Source of the DNA: Ganoderma boninense
Taxonomy: Eukaryota > Basidiomycota > Agaricomycetes > Polyporales > Polyporaceae
Assembly (NCBI GenBank): GCA_002900995.3
Contig: CM035313.1
Location: forward strand, 2,170,001 to 2,234,000
Length of the DNA: 64,000 bases
Direction: 5' to 3'
Of this stretch, positions 30,152 to 40,837 are shown piece after piece. The notes beneath the pieces are model-generated. The model saw only the letters and a program-made list of their open reading frames with translations, searched no databases and had not been told where the DNA came from. How positions within the stretch are numbered: position 1 is the stretch's first letter; each line of letters begins with the position of its first letter. The position numbers and the translations under genes are program-made.

Positions 30152-31795
30152 TTGACGCATCTGCTCGCTCTGGGACTGGTTCCTTCTCTCTTCGCTCCAG
30201 GACGCAGTTTTCGTCCCCTCACCTCGTCGTTTTGCCAGCGCGTCGCGCGCCACGTCATCGCCCAGGCCCCTCGTTGCCACGTCGCCACGTCGTGCCCATG
30301 GATCCCAGTATGTCATTCATGCCTTCCTACTCCTTCTGTGCCACCCCCATCCTCTCCAAGCCCCAGTGCTTTGCCCAGTGCACTGCCAGCAAGAGGGCGC
30401 CCCCCAGGCCTCCCAGGTCGTCCCCAGCTCTCCCACATGTGCCAATGCAGGGATATGGCTGTTGGGCCAACCTGCTTGTCATCTCATGCCGTGAGGCCAG
30501 ATGACAACCCCCAGCACACTGCTGGGGTGGCCATGGTCGATCTTCACTGTCCCTCTGCCCTCCAGGTGTCCCCAGACCGCTCCTCCTCCCTCTCCAGCCC
30601 TGCTGCGACCATGTGGAACACAGACATGGGTGCCTCGGCCCACATGACCCCCCACAGGCACTGGTTTCGCTCCTACTCACCCCACAGCATCTCCATCCAC
30701 CTCGCCAACTCCCACATTGTCTACTCTGCAGGTATGGGCTCTGTGGTGTTCCAGCCTGCTGAGATGGACGGAGTTTTGCCCCCTGCCATCGTCCTGCACA
30801 ATGTCCTCCATGTCCCTGCCCTGGCCAGCAACCTCCTGTCGATTTTCCACCTCACCCGGGAGATGGGCTACTCCGTCGAGCTCTCTGCGTCATCTGTGCT
30901 GTTCTACCACCAGGGGCAGCTGCGCTTCAAGGCCCAGGTCAATGAGCACAACGTCGGCTACCTCCTCGGCCACACCCTCTCCCAGTCCAAGTCTGCCATG
31001 TCTGCCTCCACCACCTGCGACGAGGACCTCACCCTGTGGCACCAGCGCTGCTCCCACGTCAACCTCGACGACCTGCGCTCTGTGGTCAACAAGGAGCTTG
31101 TCAAGGGCCTCACCATCCGCTCCAAGCGTGCCCCCAGCGCCATTTGCGAGCCCAGCCTGGCTGGCAAGCTCAACCGCCACTCCATCCCTCGCTTCGCCTC
31201 CAGACGGTTCGTGCGGCTTGCCCTGGTGCACACAGACCTCAAGGGCAAGCTCGCTGTGCCCATGCCCGAGGGCTACCTCTACTGGATGGTGTTTGTTGAC
31301 GATGCGACGCGTTTCTGGGCCCTGGCCTACCTCAAGCGCAAGAGCAACGTGTTTGCAGCCTTCCAGGCGTACAAAGCCTACGCTGAGAACTGCCTGGGGC
31401 TGCGCATCAAGGCCACACGGGACGACAAGGGCGGCGAGTACATGGGCCAGGAGTTCATCGACTTCTGCGCTGAGCACGGCATCCACAGGCAGCACACTGA
31501 GCCAGACGAGCCCCACCAGAATGGCGTAGCAGAGCGAGCAAACAGGACGACATCTGAGGGTGCCACTGCCCTGCTTGCCCAGTCCAAGCTGCCTCCTTCA
31601 TTCTGGTGCCACGCCGTCTCCACCTTTGTCCACACGCGCAACCACATGCCCACATCTGCACTCGATGGTGGCATTGAACATTCCCTACATGGCCTGGAAG
31701 GGCGATGGGCGCAAGCCTGATGTGTCCTACTTTGAGTTTTTGGCTGCCTAGCCTACGTGCTCATCCGCAAGAAGGACCGCAAGGCGCTGCAGCCC
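30152..31795 (+). pseudogene. pol: copia A: gag-deleted pol with integrase, truncated
   Basis: An open frame of about 520 codons. Most of gag is replaced by a short N-terminal piece, the retropepsin start reads NTDMGASAHMTPHRHWFRSY, then the GAG-pre-integrase zinc region (LWHQRCSHVNLDDLRS) and the integrase core (LVHTDLKGKL, ATRDDKGGEYMGQEF, EPDEPHQNGVAERANRT), giving D, D and E. A 7-bp insertion near 31674 shifts the frame. Pol ends at KALQP (about 31795), where U1 sequence starts. The first part resembles element B (LTLWHQRC), the second resembles C (KLNRHS, AVPMPEG), so A is a mosaic with the switch between about 31045 and 31165. Confidence 0.88.
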
Positions 31796-32068
31796 TACCC
31801 CCTTTTGGTCCTTATCAGCATCCTGGAGAGACGAGATTAGCCTTCTTTGCCCAGATAGATCATCGTGAAAATGATCTTAGGCACCAGGAGACAGTTGCAG
31901 ACATGGAAGCTCGACAACAGCGTATTGCATATGCAAAAACAGGCAAGCAGCCGTATACACACACGCGGATGTACATCTGGGTTCCTGCTTGCTGGGTCCT
32001 CCATGGCATATCAGAACACTGGCAGGATTCAGACTACCGGCATCCAATTCCACGTACCTGTGTCACAA
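31796..32068 (+). pseudogene. U1 gene fragment fused to copia A
   Basis: About 273 bp with no copia homologue: PPFGPYQHPGETRLAFFAQI, DHRENDLRHQETVADMEARQ, RMYIWVPACWVL, DYRHPIPRTCVT. The same fragment sits at 43119-43391, where it is the middle piece of the split U1b gene. Here it lacks the neighbouring U1 exons, so it was copied together with the flanking copia ends. Confidence 0.75.
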
Positions 32069-32494
32069 TGTTGGCTGCAGTGGCCCTCAGGACGTCACAA
32101 TGGCCTGTGTCAAGCTCTGTAAGGTCTATATTGCAGGAAACCAAAGTATGCTACTCACCTGTGTCAAGCTCTGTAAAGTCTAAGGACACAGAGCCTGACA
32201 GAGGCATCGATACAGCTCATGGAGCACGTGCTAGGTAGAGTATGTAACGCTGTGCTACTGGCGCCGTTATGGCGCCCAGGGAGAGAGAATTGTGGACTGT
32301 ACAGTGTAAACTAGAGCAGGATGCAGATCTAAGCTAGTTGGAGCCTCTAATGAAGACGATGTTGTAACTCTATGAGATGTCCTATGCTAACGAAACGAAA
32401 AATACCCCAGGTAGGGGACAATGCAATGTACGTACGGTGCGATCGTGGACTTGGTGCGATCAAAACTGCGGGCGCTACAGCACCGACTTCAACA
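32069..32494 (-). mobile_element. 3' LTR of copia element B (426 bp, reversed)
   Basis: TGTTGGCTGCAG to CTTCAACA on the plus strand. The polypurine tract CAGGGGAGAG (read on the minus strand, about 32495-32504) lies on its internal side. The outer flank is CACAA from the U1 fragment. Confidence 0.92.
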
Positions 32495-32509
32495 CTCTCC
32501 CCTGATTGC

Positions 32510-34290
32510 TCAAGTCCCCAATCCCAGCATCTTCACCATCTCAAGCACTTTGGGTTTGGGCAGCGACTTGGTCAGGATGTCAGCAGGCATGTGCGACGTG
32601 CGCAGGTGCACCACCTCAATGTGCCCCTTGGCCACCTCATCCCGCAGCCAGTAGAAGCGCAGGTCCAGGTGCTTCATCCACCCGTGGTGCTCTGGGTTCT
32701 TCGCCACAGAGAGTGCAGACAGGTTGTCGATGCGCATGCGGGAGGCAGAGGAGAGGCTGTAGCCAAACTCAGTGAGCAGATTGCGCAGCCAGAGCATCTC
32801 CTGCCCACACGAGACTGCAGCGATAAACTCAGCCTCTGTGGTGGACAGGGCGACGAGGGACTGGAGGCGACTCGACCAGGAGATGGCGCCAGTGCCCATC
32901 TTGATCACGTAGCCAGAGGTGGAGCAACCAGTGTCAGGGCAGCCAGCATAGTCTGTGTCGGTGTAGGAGGTGAACAGCTCTGACTCTGGCGAGGGAGCGT
33001 AGGTGAGCTTGTAGTTGAGGGTGCCCTTGATGTAGCGGAACAGGTGCTTGACTGCCTTCCAGTGCGCCATGCCAGGGTGCTGCGAGAAGCGTGCAAGGTT
33101 GCCCACAGTGCGAGCGATGTCTGGACGGGTGGCCACTGCAAGATAGAAGAGAGACATGTCCTGCATCGCACGGATGTCTGCTGGTGATGTGGGGGCCATG
33201 TCTGCGCTGAGGCGGAGGCCAGGGTCCATGGGAGTGCTGACTGGATCGCAGTTGGAGAAGCCGTATCGCTCGAGGATGTCCAGGGAGTACTGGCGCTGCG
33301 AGATGGACAAGGAACACTGCGAGCGGTCACGCTCAATCTGCACACCCAGCAGCCACGACGTGGGGCCCAGATCGCGCAGCTTGAAGTGCTTGCGCAGGTC
33401 GTCCTTGACTCGCTGGATCGCTGCCTTGTCCTTGCCTGCAATGGTGATGTCATCGACAAAGACAGGAATAATGAGGCGCACACCATCGCGCAGGTACACC
33501 CAGACACTGTGCTCACAGGTGAGGCGTTCAAAGCCCAGTTTGCTGAGCACCTCGTCAAGCTTCTCGTGCCAGCAGCGGCCAGCCTGCTTGAGGCCATAGA
33601 GGGCCTTGCGGAGGCGCCACACCCACTGCGGAGTCTTCTCCTCGAAGCCGTCTGGCTGGCGCATGTAGACCTCCTCCTTGAGCTCGCCGTTGAGGTAGGC
33701 AGAGGAGATGTCGACCGACTTGAGCTCGAGGTCCTCGAGGGCTGCAATGGCGAGGATGGCGCGGATGGAGGCCCACTTGGGCGTAGGAGCGAAGGTCTCG
33801 TTGTACTCAAAGCCAGGGCGCTGTGAGAAGCCCTTGGCCACCAGTCAGCCCTTGTAGCGTTCAATGGAGCCGTCTGCATTGCGCTTGACCCGGAACACCC
33901 AGCGGGAGCCTATGGCCTTCCGATCAGGAGGGAGATGAACAAGCTCAAAGGTGCCATTCTCGATGAGGGACTGCAGCTCCTCCTGTGCTGCCTTGAGCCA
34001 CTTGTTGCGCTCCTCCGGCTCGAGTGCCATGACCTCAGACATCGAGGTGGGCTCCCCAAAGTGCTCCTGGCTGGCCTTTGATGCCTGCTCGACCACTGAC
34101 TCGAATGCGACGTCCAGGGCATTGTCGTAGGACAGGTAGTCGACCAGGGGGTCAGAGTAGACGTCATCGAGGCCTGCCAGCATCGCATGGAGCGCATCCT
34201 CGTCGCTGCTGTCCCCTCGACCTATGAGGTCCAGCTCGTCGTCTGAGGACGTGGGACTCGGTGGGGGAGAGCGTGGACGGTTGGGGAACC
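32510..34290 (-). pseudogene. pol: copia B reverse transcriptase and RNase H
   Basis: Minus strand: NKWLKAAQEELQSLIENGTF, GSRWVFRVKRNADGS, a TGA stop at about 33846 where the related copy reads KGRLVAKGF, then ETFAPTPKWASIRAILAIAA, DISSAYLNGELKEEVYMRQP, the active site as FVDDITIAGKD (usual form YVDD), and RNase H with SYTDTDYAGCPDTGCSTSGY and LSTTEAEFIAAVSCGQEMLW. Ten codons around IPYSQAVG present at 44490 are lost (AMQDMSLFY). It would be the copying enzyme but is inactive. The last 480 bp are indistinguishable by eye from 43833-44310. Confidence 0.9.
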
Positions 34291-34291
34291 C

Positions 34292-36661
34292 TCAATTAAG
34301 GCCAGGAGCAGCTGGTGCATCGACTGGAGCCTCAATGAGTGGATCAGGCGACGAGGAGCGTTCAGGCTGAGGAGACGGAGCAGGAGCAGGAGCAGGAGCA
34401 GGGGACACGGAGTGAATGCGGAGACGCTGAGGAACGAGGTTCTGGCGTTCAAGGGCACGCTCGTTGAGGGAGCCTTGGGGGCGAGAGGCACGTGAGGGGA
34501 GCTGCTTGCGAGCGAGAGCTGGATAGGGCCTGAAACCTGGGTTTTGTGCTTGCTGGTGCGCAGATGGCGCAACGGGGCGAGCGACTGGTGCAGGAGGTGG
34601 CCGAGCAGGTGGAGGCGTTGGTGAACGAGCAGGGGGTGATGGTGAGCGAGCAGGGAGTTGCGCAGGTGGCGCAGGAGGTTGTGCAGGACGTTGTGCCGGT
34701 GGTGGAGAGTCTGGTGGTGAATGCGATCGAGCTGGAGATGGCTGGCGAGGTGGTGGAGGCGCAGGGTGTGGTGCAGGAGGTGCAGGGGGACCTGGAGGAG
34801 CTGGAGGAACTGGAGGCGCAGGAGGTGCAGGATCATCATAGTCGTCATCTCTCCCCTGATCATGCAGCTCTGGCACTCCTGGCACACTGTCGTCTGGTGG
34901 TGCTGCATCGTCAGAGTCCCCAGGGATGTCCCCATCGTCGAGGGGCAGGCCAAACACATTGATGAAGGGTGAGTTGCCAGGGAAGCACTGCTCGTCAAAC
35001 ACTGCATGCGACGAGATGATCACCTTCTTCGCTGCAGGGTCCCAGAACTGCCAGGCCTTGGTGCCATCCGGGTAGCCAATAAAGATGCACTTGCGCGTGT
35101 GGGGCTGCAGCGCCTTGCGGTCCTTCTTGCGGATGAGCACGTAGGCCAGGCAGCCAAAAATGCGGAAATAGGACACATCAGGCTTGCGCCCGTCGCCCTT
35201 CCAGGCCGTGTAGGGAATGCCACCGTCGAGCGCAGAGGTGGGCATGCGGTTGCGCGTGTGGACAAAGGTGGAGACGGCGTGGCACCAGAACGAAGGAGGC
35301 AGCTTGGACTGGGCAAGCAGGGCAGTGGCACCCTCAGACGTCGTCCTGTTTGCTCGCTCTGCCACACCGTTCTGGTGGGGCTCGTCCGGCTCAGTGTGCT
35401 GCCTGTGGATGCCGTGCTCAGTGCAGAAGTCGATGAACTCCTGGCCCATGTACTCGCCACCCTTGTCGTCCCGTGTGGCCTTGATGCGCAGGCCCAGGCA
35501 GTTCTCAGCATACGCCTTGTACGCCTTGAAGGCTGCAAATGCGTCACTCTTGCGCTTGAGGTAGGCCAGGGCCCAGAAACGCGTCGCGTCGTCCACAAAC
35601 ACCATCCAGTAGAGGTAGCCCTCCGGTGTGGGCACAGCGAGCTTGCCCTTGAGGTCTGTGTGCACCAGGGCAAGGCGAACGAACCGTCTGGAGGCGAAGC
35701 GAGGGATGGAGTGGCAGTTGAGCTTGCCAGCCAGGCTGGGCTCGCAAATGGCGCTGGGGGCACGCTTGGAGCGGATGGTGAGGCCCTTGACAAGCTCCTT
35801 GTTGACCACAGAGCGCAGGTCGTCGAGGTTGACGTGGGAGCAGCGCTGGTGCCACAGGGTGAGGTCCTCGTCGCAGGTGGTGGAGGCAGACATGGCAGAC
35901 TTGGACTGGGAGAGGGTGTGGCCGAGGAGGTAGCCGACGTTGTGCTCATTGACCTGGGCCTTGAAGCGCAGCTGCCCCTGGTGGTAGAACAGCACAGATG
36001 ACGCAGAGAGCTCGACGGAGTAGCCCATCTCCCGGGTGAGGTGGAAAATCGACAGGAGGTTGCTGGCCAGGGCAGGGACATGGAGGACATTGTGCAGGAC
36101 GATGGCAGGGGGCAAAACTCCGTCCATCTCAGCAGGCTGGAACACCACAGAGCCCATACCTGCAGAGTAGACAATGTGGGAGTTGGCGAGGTGGATGGAG
36201 ATGCTGTGGGGTGAGTAGGAGCGAAACCAGTGCCTGTGGGGGGTCATGTGGGCCGAGGCACCCATGTCTGTGTTCCACATGGTCGCAGCAGGGCTGGAGA
36301 GGGAGGAGGAGCGGTCTGGGGACACCTGGAGGGCAGAGGGACAGTGAAGATCGACCATGGCCACCCCAGCAGTGTGCTGGGGGTTGTCATCTGGCCTCAC
36401 GGCATGAGATGACAAGCAGGTTGGCCCAACAGCCATATCCCTGCATTGGCACATGTGGGAGAGCTGGGGGACGACCTGGGAGGCCTGGGGGGGCGCCCTC
36501 TTGCTGGCAGTGCACTGGGCAAAGCACTGGGGCTTGGAGAGGATGGGGGTGGCACAGAAGGAGTAGGAAGGCATGAATGACATACTGGGATCCATGGGCA
36601 CGACGTGGCGACGTGGCAACGAGGGGCCTGGGCGATGACGTGGCGCGCGACGCGCTGGCAA
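34292..36661 (-). CDS. pol: copia B integrase polyprotein part, gag-deleted
   Basis: A 789-codon open stretch with the same short replaced gag as A, protease start NTDMGASAHMTPHRHWFRSY, zinc region LWHQRCSHVNLDDLRS, integrase LVHTDLKGKL, ATRDDKGGEYMGQEFIDFC, EPDEPHQNGVAERANRT, then, without the 7-bp insertion of A and C, IPYTAWKGDGRKPDVSYFRI, KALQPHTRKCIFIGYPDG. A long proline-rich linker (about 34380-34900) follows. A TAA at 34291 separates it from RT. Lack of the capsid and CCHC knuckle makes it non-autonomous. Confidence 0.88.
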   Translation of the reverse strand: MPARRAPRHRPGPSLPRRHVVPMDPSMSFMPSYSFCATPILSKPQCFAQCTASKRAPPQASQVVPQLSHMCQCRDMAVGPTCLSSHAVRPDDNPQHTAGVAMVDLHCPSALQVSPDRSSSLSSPAATMWNTDMGASAHMTPHRHWFRSYSPHSISIHLANSHIVYSAGMGSVVFQPAEMDGVLPPAIVLHNVLHVPALASNLLSIFHLTREMGYSVELSASSVLFYHQGQLRFKAQVNEHNVGYLLGHTLSQSKSAMSASTTCDEDLTLWHQRCSHVNLDDLRSVVNKELVKGLTIRSKRAPSAICEPSLAGKLNCHSIPRFASRRFVRLALVHTDLKGKLAVPTPEGYLYWMVFVDDATRFWALAYLKRKSDAFAAFKAYKAYAENCLGLRIKATRDDKGGEYMGQEFIDFCTEHGIHRQHTEPDEPHQNGVAERANRTTSEGATALLAQSKLPPSFWCHAVSTFVHTRNRMPTSALDGGIPYTAWKGDGRKPDVSYFRIFGCLAYVLIRKKDRKALQPHTRKCIFIGYPDGTKAWQFWDPAAKKVIISSHAVFDEQCFPGNSPFINVFGLPLDDGDIPGDSDDAAPPDDSVPGVPELHDQGRDDDYDDPAPPAPPVPPAPPGPPAPPAPHPAPPPPRQPSPARSHSPPDSPPPAQRPAQPPAPPAQLPARSPSPPARSPTPPPARPPPAPVARPVAPSAHQQAQNPGFRPYPALARKQLPSRASRPQGSLNERALERQNLVPQRLRIHSVSPAPAPAPAPSPQPERSSSPDPLIEAPVDAPAAPGLN

Positions 36662-36843
36662 AACGACGAGGTGAGGGGACGAAAACTGCGTCCTGGAGCG
36701 AAGAGAGAAGGAACCAGTCCCAGAGCGAGCAGATGCGTCAAGCAGAGGGAGCAGGAGAGGAGTGGGGGCTGGGTGAGGCCAGGGAGCGAATAGACAAGCG
36801 AAATTTGGAGTCCTGAGGTGCTGAGAGCGCAGGGCTCATAACC

Positions 36844-37269
36844 TGTTAGCTGCAGTGGCCCTCAGGACGTCACAATGGCCTGTGTCAAGCTCTGTAAAGT
36901 CTATATTGCAGGAAACCAAAGTATGCTACTCACCTGTGTCAAGCTCTGTAAAGTCTAAGGACACAGAGCCTGACAGAGGCGTCGATACAGCTCATGGAGC
37001 ACGTGCTAGGTAGAGTACGTAACGCTGTGCTACTGGCGCCGTTATGGCGCCCAGAGGACGAGAATTGCGGACTGTACAGTGTAAACTAGAGCAGGATGCA
37101 GATCTAAGCTAGTTGGAGTCTCTAATGAAGACGATGTTGTAACTCTATGGGATGTCCTATGCTAATGAAACAAAAAATGCCCCAGGTAGGGGACACTGCA
37201 ATGCACGTACGGTGCGATCGTGGACTTGGTGCGATCAATACTGCGGGCACTACAGCACCGACTTCAACA
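36844..37269 (-). mobile_element. 5' LTR of copia element B (426 bp, reversed)
   Basis: TGTTAGCTGCAG to CTTCAACA on the plus strand, with the primer-binding site on the left (minus-strand GGTTATGAGCCC at 36832-36843). The upstream flank on the minus strand is gypsy H protease ending ATCACGG. This does not match the CACAA flank of the 3' LTR, so B is a recombinant of two insertions. Confidence 0.92.
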
Positions 37270-37600
37270 CCGTGATCATCCCATCACGGTTCTCAGTACC
37301 ATCTATGTTGTACAGAGGAATTGGCCTTGCCAACTTCCTCGTCGTAACCTAGTTCTTCTCTATGAACTGCGTATGTAAAAACTTGGTAGTAGCTCCACTA
37401 TCTACCATTGCTACAATGTCCTTATGTCGCTGCTTGCCAATTAACCGTACCGGTATATGAAAGTGTTGACCACTGTGATTTACTTCATATACGAATGCGG
37501 AACTCAGTACAGAAAATCGACTATTACTACAAGAGCCGGCACGTGCAGCATCCAGTGCCGCTCTAATCAGAAATCCACCTTCTTCTCAGCAGCCGAAAAG
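37270..37600 (-). pseudogene. pol: gypsy H protease fragment
   Basis: Minus strand: KDIVAMVDSGATTKFL near 37425-37380, then a TAG stop where F reads NRVTTRR, then LARPIPLYNI and ENRDGM. Same family as F and E. Cut at 37269 by the copia B LTR. Confidence 0.85.
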
Positions 37601-37629
37601 GCTGCAAGTTTTTCCTCCATCGCCTTGAC

Positions 37630-38868
37630 CTAGGCCTGAAGAGCTGCCACTTCCGTAGTTGTAGTGGACAAGGAAGCAGCTTGCTGACTCTTCAACCGCG
37701 GACAGTCATACTTGCAATGTCCGGGTTGGCTACAGATGTAGCAGTTTCCTGGAAACGGCTTCTTCCCAGTAGCAGCCGCCTTCTCCCCCTTCTTCTTCCA
37801 TCCAAACGACTTCAGCCGTTCTTCCTCTTGGGTAACGAGGGCCTGGTTGAGCGACAGCGACACCTTCTGAATCTTTGTGAGGTCGGAGATGTTGTGAGCA
37901 CTGGTGGCGAGGATGTCCTGGAGTCTGGGAGGCAGGCCAGAGCAGTAGCGTTCGTGTTTGTCCTCGTCGCTGAAGTTGGTCCGTGCTGCAGTCGTGTTAA
38001 ACTGTGCCGTGTACTCCTGGACAGTGCCAACCTTACGATACACCTTGCAGAGCTTGACAAGTTCAGCGACGGTGGCTTCCTTGTCGTTGGCTGCACAGAA
38101 ATGATCTTTGAAGGCTGTGCTGAACACGCTGTAGTCTGCCCAAGGGCTGGTTCCACTGGCGAGTTTTACAATGTGGGGGCCAGCCCAGGCTGCCACTCCT
38201 TCCGTGAGCTTACTGAGGATGGTCATCCATATGACGTCACTAGGCGTGCCAACCGCTACCGCCGTAAGAGTGTTGTAGTAGATCTGAGTGGCGGACACAA
38301 AGCGGAGACCATCCTGTGCGGATTTTCCATCGTATTCGCGTGGGGCAATCTGGGAGAGGAGCTTAGAGGTGTCGAACATTGGTGCAGGTGCAGGAGTGGT
38401 CATGGTGGGTGTGGGAGGTGGATTGGGTGCAGGAGGAGGGTTGGGTGAGGACGACGATTGCAAAGTGTTAGAACTGGTAGCTTTCGGCTTTGGTTCCTTC
38501 TTTACTTCAGGCTTCTCTTCTGCCTTGGGAAGTTTAGAAGTCAATGCAATGGGTGATGAGGGGTTTGAGCTTTATCGTTGTCCAAGACATTCAGTAATGA
38601 GTGTGATAGTTTTGTCAAGAGCGGGGGAACCTGTGGATCAACTGGGGGTGGCAGTCCCACTAGGTATACGACTGGGGGCATGGCTGGGGGGTTGGGTGCT
38701 AGGGCGACTTCGTGCAGCAGCAACAGCTGCCCATGTGGGCCTTGTGGAGGGGGCTGGCGGTGGCTGGGCGAGTCGGTCTAAGATTGCCTGCTGTTGGCTA
38801 GGGTGTGGGCAGGTAAAGGGGTGGAATGGAGCCCACTGGGTGGGTGTCCAGTCAAAGGTTACGATTGA
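37630..38868 (-). pseudogene. gag: gypsy H gag with zinc knuckle
   Basis: The minus strand is open from 38544 to 37630 (304 codons): FDTSKLLSQIAPREYDGKSA, the capsid-like region (SVFSTAFKDHFCAANDKEAT, YTAQFNTTAARTNFSDEDKH), and a single CCHC knuckle CYICSQPGHCKYDC near the end. Gag packages element RNA and forms the particle. The proline-rich N terminus is frame-shifted between 38544 and 38868. It ends abruptly at 38868 against the R3 terminus. This is the only copy of the family here that keeps the capsid and the knuckle. Confidence 0.87.
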
Positions 38869-39300
38869 TGAGGTACGAAGAAATCGTTCTTATAGGCTAC
38901 ACTTTGCAGAGGGTGCTTGTAACGCTGAACTGTGACGTGGGAATAAATTTCATACTCCGCTTACCATTGCTCTACAATTATGTAATCTAGTACTACAACT
39001 TTTACTTACTGAGGTGACCCTAGTCTGGGGTTAGGGCCACAGCCACAATTCAATTTCTAGAGTTAGAGCTGTAATCTAGTAAAAGTGGTATTGTTATTCA
39101 CTTTTAATTGTGAATGTTACCCGCTTGGGCCAGGAGTCTTTCTGAAGGACAAGAAATTAGAAGATACAATGTTATTTGTTGTGTATTCTACGAGTACTGA
39201 TTGAGATAATCAACTGGTACAAATGGTGCTCGCTCAAGAAAGTACCACGATGCATCATCTACAATCTTGTACAGCTCTCTCTCACAAGACACCACACTAT
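38869..39300 (-). repeat. repeat R3 (third copy of the R terminus)
   Basis: Starts with TTACGATTGATGAGGTACG, flush against gypsy H gag (CAAAGG). It follows the R1/R2 3' flank in reverse, including the CCTAACCCCAGGTTGGGGTC-type block, more diverged than R1 is from R2. Beyond about 39190 it becomes the last exons of U1b, which links the R terminus to the 3' end of a U1 gene. Confidence 0.75.
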
Positions 39301-40309
39301 GCTACCTTTCAACCATGCTACACGGACATGCTGGTAGTGCATTAGGTCCATTACGTGCTGCACGTAGATATCGTAGTCCTTCAGGGTAGGTCGACTATTT
39401 TTTGGTCGATAGAGAATAGGTGGAAGCATGCCAGGTGGTTTTGTGTAGCCCCATTGGTGTTATCCATAATATTGAGTAACTGTCCTGAACGGCACTCCAG
39501 AGATGAGCAGTGTCAATACAGCAAGCTGCTGAGTGACTATCTGGCCCCTGAACCATCTAGCCACGTGAATAGCTCCCATTGGAGTTGTGACCAAGTTCCA
39601 AGTCTGACTGTTTGGATCATGAGGAAAGTTGAGGAGAACCCAGTGCTCGATATTGTCAGGGTCATCGTACTGAAGTGCCACATGAAAATAGTCCATCTCC
39701 ATAAAGTGAAATGCGTTGGGGTCCTTGAGAATGTAGAATTGATTCCGTGTATCAAGATCCCATGTGAATGCCAATATGCGCGAATCCCATCGGTGATTCA
39801 TGAAAGCCCAGAGGCTGCCTGCGATACTTAAGCAGTGGCTTGTCTCTACAGGCAGATTCATGTTCATTTCTCCAAGCATTTGTGGGAGACGGTCCTTGTA
39901 GGCATCGTAGTTGACTTCACCAGCAGGGACGGTGGTGGAACACGGCCTCAAGCCCAACCAGTTCACCAATATGAAGTCGGGGGTCGACTCAATGAGTGTT
40001 GCGGCTACGTAGTCATACGGAGAGGGAATAAGAAATTCAGCCTCTTCTTGGAGTACATTTTCCATAGACGCATTGAGAGAGCCATGTTCCAGATGGTCAT
40101 GGAAAGTCTGAGATGGATAGGCTTCAGGAGATGCAAACCACTGTGGAGTGTCTATTGGTGGCTGTGACAGCTGATGCGGGATGTACGTCATAGGCAGAAC
40201 TGTTTCACCATCCTTGAACTGGAAATCAGGAGGCATCCACAAGTCCCATACATCGTAAAAGGGGTTGTACCGACGGAAATCTGGAGGATGCACCATCCAC
40301 AGGCTTGTT
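39188..40309 (-). pseudogene. U1b, 3' piece
   Basis: The minus strand starts at the copia C LTR with SLWMVHPPDFRRYNPFYDVW. It runs through QWFASPEAYPSQTFHDHLEH, IPSPYDYVAATLIESTPDF, LPVETSHCLSIAGSLWAFMN, LAFTWDLDTRNQFY, HWVLLNFPHDPNSQTWNLVT, TPMGAIHVARWFRGQ and LLISGVPFRTVTQYYG. After one TAA it continues DYDIYVQHVMDLMHYQHVRV and ends FVPVDYLNQYS, stop at 39190-39188. The family is unknown and resembles U1a block for block. The upstream sequence was separated by copia C at an ACAA target (see 43119-43391). Confidence 0.65.
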
Positions 40310-40735
40310 TGTTGAAGTCGGTGCTGTAGCGCCCGCAGTTTTGATCGCAACAAGTCCTCGATTGCACCGTACGCACATCGCAGTGTCCCCTACTTACCCT
40401 ACTTTTCGTTTCGTTAGAGTAGCACATCTGATAGAGATACAACATCGTCTTCATTAGAGACTCCAACTAGCTTAGATCTGCATCCTGCTCTAGTTTACAC
40501 TGTACAGTCCGCAATTCTCGTCCTCTGGGCGCCATAACGGCGCCAGTAGCACAGTGTTACGTACTCTACCTAGCACGTGCTCCATGAGCTGTATCGACGC
40601 CTCTGTCAGGCTCTGTGTCCTTAGACTTTACAGAGCTTGACACAGGTGAGTAGCATACTTTGGTTTCCTGCAATATAGACCTTACAGAGCTTGACACAGG
40701 CCATTGTAACGTCCTGAGGGCCACTGCAGCCAACA
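40310..40735 (+). mobile_element. 5' LTR of copia element C (426 bp)
   Basis: TGTTGAAGTCGG to GCAGCCAACA. The left flank TTGTT is one base away from the TTGTG that flanks the other LTR of this element (complement of CACAA at 43387-43391), a diverged 5-bp target duplication. The two LTRs differ at a noticeable number of sites, so the insertion is not recent. Confidence 0.9.
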
Positions 40736-40837
40736 GGTTATGAGCCCTGTGCTCTCAGCACCTCAGGACTCCAAATTTCGCTTGTCCATTCGCTCTCTGG
40801 CCTCACCCACACTCCACTCTTCCACTGCCCCCTCTGC

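Noticed and set aside
30717..31529. Long open frames in alternate frames and on the opposite strand of the copia pol genes (also near 34546, 35006, 42111, 42155)
   Set aside because: GC-rich third positions keep shadow frames open; the frame with integrase and RT motifs is the real one.
27667..38868. Gypsy D and gypsy H as two halves of one element split by copia A/B
   Set aside because: The H protease and gag match family E/F, whereas the D integrase and LTR belong to a different family, and RT is missing between them.
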